Positions 6,086-11,356 of a DNA stretch of 11,356 nt are shown one piece after another. The stretch lies in the NCBI GenBank assembly GCA_947478535.1, contig CANJXD010000143.1, positions 1 to 11,356 of the forward strand. The letters are read 5' to 3'. The stretch's first letter is position 1, and every line of letters begins with the position of its first letter. The DNA is from Acetobacteraceae bacterium (GTDB lineage: Bacteria; Pseudomonadota; Alphaproteobacteria; Acetobacterales; Acetobacteraceae). A program made the translations under genes and the position numbers. Below the pieces are notes generated by a model that was not told the DNA's origin, did not search any database, and worked only from the letters and a program-made list of their open reading frames with translations.

Positions 6086-6847
6086 CTATGCGAAGTGAAA
6101 TTCGGCACGGCCGAGGCCGACGACCTCGAGCGCGACCGTGTTGGCGGAGCGGCCGACGCGCTGCGGGCTGATCCGTGCGCCGGTGATGATGACGTCGCCC
6201 TTGCGCAGCCCGCCGGTCCGGCCGGCGGCGTGATTGGCGAGCCAGGCCAGCGAGGCCAGCAGATTCCCGATGTCCGCGCCGGTTTCGGCCTTCGCCACCT
6301 CGACGCCATCGACGCTCATCCGCATCGCGGTCGTGGCGAGGTCGAGCCCCTGCCAATCCGCGACGCCGGCGCCGAAGACGATGCCGGCATTGCCCTGTGC
6401 GTCGGCCACGCCGCTCATCGGCGAGACTGCCTTGCGGTCCTGGAAGCGCGACCCGAGCAGCTCGATCGCGGGATGCAGCGCGGCGACGGCAGCGCGCAGA
6501 TCCTCCGGCGTGTACGGCGTGCCACGCGGCGGCAGGTCGTGCGCCAGGGTCGCGGCGATCTCGCCCTCGACCTCGGCACTGGCGCGCATCCCGGGCGGCA
6601 GTTGCGCCGGGGAGGCCAGCACCGCCGTGGCAGGGATGGGCGCGCAGCCCGGTGCCGCGTCATCGCGGATCGGGCTGACCTTCCAGCCGCCGATCGCGCC
6701 GAGTCGCCGGTTCACGGCATCCTGGATCGCATGCGCCTGCGCGGCATCCGCGGGGCGGAGCGCGGCCGGCAATTCGGCGAGCGCCACGCCGCCGCGCCGC
6801 ACCTCCAGCAACAGCGCCGCGGCTGCCTCGGCTGAACTGGCAGACAT
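6086..6847 (-). CDS. 2-keto-4-pentenoate hydratase family protein (MhpD/FAH superfamily)
   Basis: 253 aa, close to the 260 typical for the family. Enzymes of this type add water to 2-hydroxy-2,4-dienoates to give 4-hydroxy-2-oxo acids in meta-cleavage pathways; related members are 4-oxalocrotonate decarboxylases. Seen in the sequence: GGWKVS with Lys56, the metal-ligand cluster EVEGEIA (Glu94 and Glu96) with the third ligand Glu129 in PAIELLGSRF, and a C-terminal GLRKGDVIITG followed by ISPQ, where hydratases usually have a GAL.PG..V..G segment. ATG 6847-6845 is preceded by AAGGA at good spacing. It is the third gene of the minus-strand operon, 39 bases after the RraA-type gene. Hydratase next to a pyruvate aldolase fits consecutive steps. 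The exact substrate is not readable. Confidence 0.9.
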   Translation of the reverse strand: MSASSAEAAAALLLEVRRGGVALAELPAALRPADAAQAHAIQDAVNRRLGAIGGWKVSPIRDDAAPGCAPIPATAVLASPAQLPPGMRASAEVEGEIAATLAHDLPPRGTPYTPEDLRAAVAALHPAIELLGSRFQDRKAVSPMSGVADAQGNAGIVFGAGVADWQGLDLATTAMRMSVDGVEVAKAETGADIGNLLASLAWLANHAAGRTGGLRKGDVIITGARISPQRVGRSANTVALEVVGLGRAEFHFA

Positions 6848-6886
6848 GCGATATCCTTCCCTGGTACTGCCGTTGGGCCGCCGCGA

Positions 6887-7564
6887 TCACGAATTCCGGG
6901 TGACGCCGCGGTCGCGCAGGATCTTGCCCACCCAGGCGCGGTCGGCGCGGCCCTCGTCGATGGCCTTCATGGCCTCATGCTCCTTCTCGGCATGCGCCTC
7001 CGCGGCGGCGATGACCGTGGCCGCATCGGCGCGCGGCACCACGACGACGCCGTCCTCGTCGCAGGCGATCAGATCGCCCGGCATGACCACCAGGCTGCCG
7101 CAGGAGACGGGGTAGCCGATCTCGCCGGGGCCGTCCTTGTAGGGGCCGGCCGGCGTTACGCCGCGCGCCCAGACGCCGAGATGCAGCTTGGCCAGCCCGT
7201 CGATGTCGCGCACCGCGCCGTCGACGATGATGGCGGCGATGCCGCGGGCAGCGGCATGGCGGGCCATGATGTCGCCCATGATGGCCGTGCCGAGATCGCC
7301 GCCGGCATCGCACACCACGACATCGCCGGGCAGCGCCAGGTCCAGCGCCTCATGCAGCATGAGGTTGTCCCCGGCGCGAGCGCGCACGGTCAGGGCGGGG
7401 CCGGCGAGGAGGCGGCGGCCGCCATAGGCCCGGAAGCCGCCGCGCATCGACTGCATGCGGTTGGCGACGTCGCCGATATTGGCGGCCGGCACCGCAGCGG
7501 CGCGCGTGCACAGCGCGGCGTCCACGCGGGTGAACGCGGCGCGGATGCGAAATCCAACGGTCAT
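6887..7564 (-). CDS. RraA-family protein, probable 4-hydroxy-4-methyl-2-oxoglutarate-type aldolase
   Basis: 225 aa from ATG 7564-7562, which has AGGA seven to eight bases upstream; the frame is open 35 codons further but that part overlaps the Bug gene and is not protein-like. Family signatures: GDVVVCDAGGDLGTAIMGDI (80-99), GIAAIIVDGAVRD (108-120) with the catalytic Arg119-Asp120 pair of HMG/CHA aldolases, and GDLIACDEDGVVVVP (163-177). These class II, divalent-metal-dependent aldolases cleave 4-hydroxy-2-oxo acids to pyruvate plus a second oxo product. RraA proper, the RNase E inhibitor, shares the fold but is about 160 residues and would not sit in a catabolic operon. The start lies 13 bases after the Bug stop, implying cotranscription. 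The partner hydratase would supply its substrate. Confidence 0.9.
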   Translation of the reverse strand: MTVGFRIRAAFTRVDAALCTRAAAVPAANIGDVANRMQSMRGGFRAYGGRRLLAGPALTVRARAGDNLMLHEALDLALPGDVVVCDAGGDLGTAIMGDIMARHAAARGIAAIIVDGAVRDIDGLAKLHLGVWARGVTPAGPYKDGPGEIGYPVSCGSLVVMPGDLIACDEDGVVVVPRADAATVIAAAEAHAEKEHEAMKAIDEGRADRAWVGKILRDRGVTRNS

Positions 7565-7577
7565 GGGATGATCCTGT

Positions 7578-8549
7578 CTATTCTGCAACGATGCGTGCGG
7601 CGCGCACGATGGCGGTCCATCGCGCGATGTCGGCGCGCAGGAAATCGGCGAACTCCTCCGGCCCGGCATGGAAGGGCTCGTTGCCCAGCGTGTCGAAGCG
7701 CGCCAGCGTCTCGCGGTCCGACATCATGCTGCGGACGGCGGTGTCGATGCGGGTGATGATGGCGGTGGGTGTACCGGCGGGGGCGAACAGCCCGCTCCAT
7801 GTGCTCATCTCGAAGCCCGGCAGCGTCTCCGCGACCGCGGGGACATCGGGCATCGAAGTGCGTCGCTGCGGCGCGCAGGTCGCCAGCAGCCGCACGCTGC
7901 CCTGGCGCGCCAGCGGCAGGCTGGAGGTCGAGGTGTCGAACATCACCTGCACCTCGTTCGCCAGCAGCGCGGCGGTGGCGGGGGAGGTGCTGCGGAACGG
8001 CACCGTCAGCATGTCGATGCCGGCGGCGGCCTTGAACATCTCGCCCGCGAGGTGGCTGGAGGTGCCGTTGCCGCCATGGCCATAGGCCAGCGCACCGGGA
8101 CGTGCCTTCGCCAGCGCCACGAGATCGGCAACGTTGCGCACGGGCAGGGAGGGATGCACCACCAGCACGTTGTAGCCGGCGGCGACGCGCGAAATCGGCG
8201 CGAAATCCTTCACCGGGTCGTAGCTGAGCCGCGCCCCGTACATCGGAACATTGACGGAATGGGTGGTCACAGAGCCCATCAGCAGGGTGTAGCCGTCGGG
8301 TGCCGCGCGCGCCGCGATCTCCGTGCCGATGATGCCCGAAGCGCCGGCGCGGTTCTCCACCACCACGGCCTGCCCAAGTTCACCCTGTAGCCGCGCCGCG
8401 GTGATGCGCGCCAGGATGTCCGTGGCACCGCCGGGAGCGAAGCCGCAGATCAGGCGGATGGCCTTGCTGGGCCAGGGAGCCTGCGCCCACGCAGCGCCTG
8501 GCAGCGCCAGGCCGGTGCCAGCGAGGAGGTGACGACGGGAAAGCTTCAT
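7578..8549 (-). CDS. Tripartite tricarboxylate transporter substrate-binding protein (Bug receptor)
   Basis: 323 aa, the usual length. ATG 8549-8547 is preceded by AGGGGGGAA at about seven bases. Residues 1-22 are an export signal with SRRHLLAG (twin-arginine-like) and a probable cut after AWA (20-22). Family landmarks follow: WPSKAIRLICGFAPGGATD (26-44), VVVENRAGASGIIGT (62-76), APDGYTLLMGS (83-93), DPVKDFAPIS (111-120), and VPFRSTSPA (183-191). Bug proteins are periplasmic and bind carboxylates or other small organic acids. No TctA/TctB membrane genes are next to it, so it is either an orphan receptor using a remote transporter or a sensor. It is the first gene of the minus-strand operon and diverges from the LacI gene. 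Confidence 0.94.
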   Translation of the reverse strand: MKLSRRHLLAGTGLALPGAAWAQAPWPSKAIRLICGFAPGGATDILARITAARLQGELGQAVVVENRAGASGIIGTEIAARAAPDGYTLLMGSVTTHSVNVPMYGARLSYDPVKDFAPISRVAAGYNVLVVHPSLPVRNVADLVALAKARPGALAYGHGGNGTSSHLAGEMFKAAAGIDMLTVPFRSTSPATAALLANEVQVMFDTSTSSLPLARQGSVRLLATCAPQRRTSMPDVPAVAETLPGFEMSTWSGLFAPAGTPTAIITRIDTAVRSMMSDRETLARFDTLGNEPFHAGPEEFADFLRADIARWTAIVRAARIVAE

Positions 8550-8891
8550 TGGTCCATTCCCCCCTGGTCGCGCCGGGCGCGGCGCTGCCCTGGCGTCGTG
8601 GGTGCGGACACGATCGCGCAGCGCGCCGGGCATTGCTGGTGGTGCGATGATGCCGCGCTCATGGCGGCGTTGCCGCAATGCGGCGCTTCGAAGGGGATGA
8701 TGGCGTGTGCCGATCCGGATGCGGCCGGGCCTGACGCCAGCCCGTTCCGGGCAAGGCTGTGCCTTCGAAGCATGTTTGCGTTTCTCCCGCCCGCTTTTCA
8801 TCGCGGCACGGGCATTCCATATTAGATCAATCCAAATAGCAAGCCCGTGGCCGCATTGTCGGCAAGCCCCGATGTGGAGTAGACCGGATTC
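8550..8891. promoter_or_regulatory. Divergent control region between bug operon and lacI-type gene
   Basis: 342 bases without a supported gene separate the two divergent starts. It is GC-rich except for an AT-rich island at about 8815-8842, the best place for promoters and an operator. The minus strand has TAATAT at 8824-8819, a good -10 box, but no well-spaced -35 box; the plus strand has no clear box either. I found no strong LacI-type central-CG palindrome by eye. The LacI start has GGAG at 8875-8878, rather far upstream. The leftward operon would have a leader of about 265 bases if transcribed from the island. Confidence 0.4.
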
Positions 8892-9950
8892 ATGGCAGAT
8901 CGCGTTACATTGCACGACGTTGCGCGCCATGCCGGTCTGTCGCGCGCCACCGTCTCCCTGGTGCTACGCGGGAGCCCGCTGATCGTGCCCGCGACCAAGG
9001 CGCGCGTGCGCCAATCCGTGGAAGCCGTGGGCTACCTCTACAATCGCGGTGCCGCGACGATGCGGGCGCGGGGCACCAAGACCATCGGCCTGCTGGTCAA
9101 CCAGATCGACAATCCGTTCTTCGCGGAACTGACCGCCGGCGTCAGCGCCGCGCTGGACGCCGCGGGCTACATCGCCTTCCTGTCGGTGACGGATGATCTG
9201 GTGGCACGGCAGGAGGCGGCGATCCTGCGGCTGCGCGAGCATCGCGTCGACGGGTTGATCCTGTGCCCTGCCGTCGATACCGGGCCCGAGGCGATCGCCC
9301 AATTGGCGGTGGCTGGCATGCCGCTGGTACAGACCATGCGCTGCGCCATTGGCAGCATCGGGGACTATGTCGGCCCGGACAACGAGCCGGGCATGGCCCT
9401 GGTCACCGAGCATCTCATCGGCCTGGGCCATCGCCGCTTCGGCTATGTCGGCGATGGTCGCGTCCACTCCGCCAACTGCCAGCGCATCGCCGGCGTCGTC
9501 GGCGCGCTGCGCCGGCACGGCCTGCCCGATCCGGTGTTCCTGGGCCACGAGAGCACGCGGCTCGGCGGCATGAAGGCCGCGGCCAAATTCTGGGCGCTGG
9601 CGGAGCGGCCGACCGCGCTGATCTGCGGCAACGATGTCGCGGCGTTCGGCACCATGATGGGCCTGCAGCAGCGCGGCCTGGCGATCGGGCGCGATGTCGC
9701 GGTCACCGGCGTGGGCGACGTGCCGGAAGCGGCGGCCTGCCAGCCCGGCCTGACCACGCTGGCCACCAATCCGGGCCTGGTCGGGGAGGAGGCGGCGCGA
9801 CTTCTGCTGCGCCGCATCGCCAACCCCGCGGCGCCGGCGGAACAGGTCGCCATGCCGGTGCGCATGGTCGTCCGCGGGTCCTGCGGCAGCCAGGAGACCG
9901 CGCGCGCGTGGGACGAGGATGTCGGCGCCCTGGCGCGCCACCTGGCCTAG
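8892..9950 (+). CDS. LacI-family transcriptional regulator
   Basis: 352 aa, within the normal 330-360 range. The N-terminal DNA-binding domain is complete: VTLHDVARHAGLSRATVSLV (5-24) is the LacI HTH with recognition helix, followed by the third helix and hinge (VRQSVEAVGYLYNRGAATMR, 39-58). The periplasmic-binding-protein-like ligand domain follows, with IGLLVNQIDNPFFAEL (65-80), DGLILCPA, GHRRFGYVGDG and ALICGNDVAAFGTM. Members bind a palindromic operator as dimers and release it, or tighten, on binding a small molecule. Divergent orientation against the bug-aldolase-hydratase operon makes that operon the likely target, with a pathway intermediate as effector; both are inference. The codon use and GC match the operon genes. 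Confidence 0.95.
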   Translation: MADRVTLHDVARHAGLSRATVSLVLRGSPLIVPATKARVRQSVEAVGYLYNRGAATMRARGTKTIGLLVNQIDNPFFAELTAGVSAALDAAGYIAFLSVTDDLVARQEAAILRLREHRVDGLILCPAVDTGPEAIAQLAVAGMPLVQTMRCAIGSIGDYVGPDNEPGMALVTEHLIGLGHRRFGYVGDGRVHSANCQRIAGVVGALRRHGLPDPVFLGHESTRLGGMKAAAKFWALAERPTALICGNDVAAFGTMMGLQQRGLAIGRDVAVTGVGDVPEAAACQPGLTTLATNPGLVGEEAARLLLRRIANPAAPAEQVAMPVRMVVRGSCGSQETARAWDEDVGALARHLA

Positions 9951-9984
9951 GCGGCGTCAGTCCATCAGCGTCTTGTAGGGGCGG

Positions 9985-10751
9985 GGTCGGGTCCTATCGC
10001 GAGAAGCTGGTCGGCGGCATGGTCTGGCGTGGCTATGCGCAGGACGTCCGTGTTCAGGTCCGCCGGTTCCGTTGCGGCAACGCCGGATGTCCACGGCGGA
10101 TCTTCGCCGAGGTACTCGACCCGACCCTCACGCAGCGAGCAGCCCAGAGGGCGGCCAGACTGGATGGCGTGGTCCACCATCTCGGACTGGCTCTCGGCGG
10201 CCGCCAGGATCGCGGATCGGCGGATGCTGTCGGTCAGTCGGGATACGCTGCTGTGCCGGGTTCGCCGCATGGCTTGCCCCCGGGCGATACCAACGGGCAG
10301 CGGTGCTGTCAGGGTGGCCGGCATCGACGACTTCGCCTGGAAGCGGCGGCAGCGCTACGGCACCATCGTCTGCGACCTGGAGCAACGCCGGATCATGGAC
10401 CTGCTCCCTGACCGCGAGGCCGGAACCGCCGGCGCAGGGTTGGCGGAGCATCCTGAGATCAGGGTGGTGTCTCGTGACCGCGGTGGCGGATACGGCCGTG
10501 CCGCGACACAGGGCGCGCCGCAGGCCATCCAGGTCGCCGACCGCTGGCATTTCATGGAAAACGCCAGTGCCGCAGTCCTCGACGCGGTGCGGCGGTCGAT
10601 GCGTCCAATCCGTCAGGCGTTAGGATCGACAGCGATCGATCCTGGCCTGCTCACCGATGCCGAACGGATCCAGCATGATGGATTTGTCCGACGCCAGGAC
10701 GTGCAGCGGAAGCTGGGGTGTTGGCGGCTTCGACAGACTGCTGGACCATGA
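9985..10751 (+). pseudogene. ISL3-family transposase relic, truncated at both ends and frameshifted
   Basis: Starting near 9985, one frame reads SYREKLVGGMVWRG, VRRFRCGNAGCPRRIFAE and LDGVVHHLGLALGGR, matching the ISL3 N-terminal zinc-finger region from its second half on (second Cys pair CGNAGC). The first Cys pair is missing. Near 10200 the reading moves by one base to the frame ending at 10751: MLSVSRDTLLCRVRRM, VAGIDDFAWKRRQRYGTIVC, DLEQRRIMDLLPDRE, VVSRDRGGGYGRAATQGAPQ, IQVADRWHFMENAS. The catalytic Asp region and the second Asp region (SRDR..Y, VADRWH) are therefore present. Similarity fades after about 10695, so the terminal Glu region is absent. No terminal inverted repeats were found. 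It cannot code for an active transposase. Confidence 0.88.
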
Positions 10752-10805
10752 AGCGCTGCGGCTATCTGGGCAGCCTGAGATGGCGCCATGCGCCAAGGAG
10801 ACGTC

Positions 10806-10820
10806 TTGACAAATTGGCAA
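10806..10820. promoter_or_regulatory. Imperfect palindrome TTGACAA-A-TTGGCAA, candidate operator/-35
   Basis: Two TTGNCAA half-units flank a central A and read nearly the same on both strands. The first six bases equal a perfect sigma-70 -35 box (TTGACA). No -10 box lies at the ideal 17-base spacing from it: TATTAA at 10835-10840 is 23 bases away. From the second unit (TTGGCA, 10815-10820) a weak TAACAA lies 17 bases away. It may be the promoter, an operator, or both for the dioxygenase gene. Confidence 0.45.
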
Positions 10821-10832
10821 CCTTCAAGGGAG

Positions 10833-10848
10833 CATATTAACAAATATG
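10833..10848. promoter_or_regulatory. Perfect inverted repeat CATATT / AATATG before the dioxygenase gene
   Basis: Arms CATATT (10833-10838) and AATATG (10843-10848) flank AACA, just before the GGAGGAGG ribosome binding site (10851-10858) and 17 bases before the ATG. It is an AT-rich island in GC-rich DNA, which suits a repressor operator overlapping the transcription start. Confidence 0.45.
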
Positions 10849-10864
10849 AATGGAGGAGGCGACC

Positions 10865-11356
10865 ATGCTTGCCGATGCCCCGACCGCCGAAACCGCAAGC
10901 AGCGTCCGCGCCGTGCCAACAGGTGGCCCGTTGGGCGCCGATATCGTGGGGCTCGACGCGGCCAATCCCTCTGCCGCGGACATCGAGGTAGTGCGCCAGG
11001 CGCTGCTTGACTACCTTGTCATCCGCATCCGCGGCACGACCATCGACGACGAAGCCTTCGAGCGCTTCGGCGCACGGTTCGGGGAGTTGCTCCCCTCCCC
11101 CGATTTCACGCGCAGCCGGCCCGTCTACCTGGAGAATGCGCGCAACGTCACGATCATCTCCAACGTGACGGAGGACGGGAAGCCGATCGGCGAGCATGGC
11201 GATGGCGAGTTGCATTGGCACACCGACCTCGCCTTCACCGACACACCCTCCGCGCTCACCATGCTGCTGGCGCGCGAGGTGCCGCCTGCCGGGGGGAATA
11301 CCAGCTTTGCCAATATGTATGCGGCGCTCGAGGCGCTTCCGCCCGAGACGCGGGAG
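10865..11356 (+). CDS. TauD/TfdA-family Fe(II)/2-oxoglutarate-dependent dioxygenase, 3' end outside window
   Basis: 164 codons from ATG 10865 to the window edge; the family is about 280-300 residues, so roughly the N-terminal half is seen. GGAGGAGG at 10851-10858 fixes the start. Seen: TGGPLGADIVGLDAANP (19-35), the usual 'G.GAEI.G.DL' opening; an FGELLPSP turn; and LHWHTDLAF with the HxD pair that, with a distal His not yet reached, binds Fe(II). PPAGGNTSFANMYAALEALP follows as in TauD-type enzymes. The family oxidises taurine, aryloxyacetates and other small acids using oxygen and 2-oxoglutarate, giving succinate and CO2. Substrate is unknown. It lies downstream of the LacI gene in the same direction but is separated from it by the ISL3 relic, and has its own promoter-like region. 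Confidence 0.93.
   Translation, partial: MLADAPTAETASSVRAVPTGGPLGADIVGLDAANPSAADIEVVRQALLDYLVIRIRGTTIDDEAFERFGARFGELLPSPDFTRSRPVYLENARNVTIISNVTEDGKPIGEHGDGELHWHTDLAFTDTPSALTMLLAREVPPAGGNTSFANMYAALEALPPETRE

Noticed and set aside
5179..6309. 376-codon minus-strand frame across the terminase relic
   Set aside because: It runs antisense to clear terminase sequence and into the hydratase gene in the wrong frame; low-complexity Arg/Ala/Pro composition.
7565..7669. Longer start for the RraA-family gene
   Set aside because: The extra 35 codons overlap the Bug gene, look out-of-frame, and the ATG at 7564 has its own ribosome binding site.
8964..9941. 325-codon minus-strand frame opposite the LacI gene
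   Set aside because: Antisense shadow of a complete LacI protein in GC-rich DNA.
10613..11221. 202-codon minus-strand frame
   Set aside because: It crosses the ISL3 relic, the intergenic region and the dioxygenase start; no domain, and the plus-strand gene has an HxD motif and a good ribosome binding site.
1..11356. tRNA genes and attachment sites
   Set aside because: No cloverleaf, T-loop pattern or duplicated att-like core was found next to the integrase-like or terminase relics.

Overview
The window is GC-rich (by eye about 70% in the catabolic genes, lower in the first 2.2 kb). Its gene content (RTX adhesin-like protein, orphan Bug-type solute receptor, RraA-type aldolase, DUF3489 protein, ISL3 relic, GpA-type terminase relic) suggests an alphaproteobacterium, most likely Acetobacteraceae (Roseomonas or Belnapia-like). 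That assignment rests on protein style only; no rRNA or other marker gene is present.

Layout. (1) 1-2179, minus strand: the first 726 codons of a large hemolysin-type calcium-binding (RTX) repeat protein that runs off the left edge. (2) About 2180-6030: a debris field. It holds a probable tyrosine-integrase N-terminal relic, a recombinase-associated HTH protein with an apparent internal deletion, an intact lysine/alanine-rich small protein, the C-terminal third of an SNF2 helicase, an intact DUF3489 protein, an intact 199-aa protein of unknown function, and a decayed phage packaging pair (small terminase with an in-frame stop; large terminase with an internal deletion, a frameshift and a lost 3' end). 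(3) 6048-8549, minus strand: a compact catabolic operon in the order Bug receptor, RraA-family aldolase, MhpD-type hydratase, and possibly the first ten codons of a further Tat-type receptor gene cut off by the phage relic. (4) 8550-8891: divergent control region. (5) 8892-9950, plus strand: a LacI-family regulator, probably controlling the operon. (6) 9985-10751: an ISL3-family transposase relic, truncated at both ends and frameshifted. (7) 10865 to the right edge, plus strand: the start of a TauD/TfdA-type Fe(II)/2-oxoglutarate dioxygenase, preceded by two palindromes and a strong ribosome binding site.

Working together: the receptor (uptake or sensing of a carboxylate), the hydratase (2-hydroxy-dienoate to 4-hydroxy-2-oxo acid) and the aldolase (cleavage of 4-hydroxy-2-oxo acids to pyruvate) read as a short meta-cleavage-like lower pathway under LacI control. 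The dioxygenase may once have been part of the same locus, now separated by the ISL3 relic. The substrate cannot be read from the sequence. I see no convincing new biological system; the most useful observations concern how mobile-element debris has cut into this catabolic locus, plus candidate operators and one intact unknown gene.
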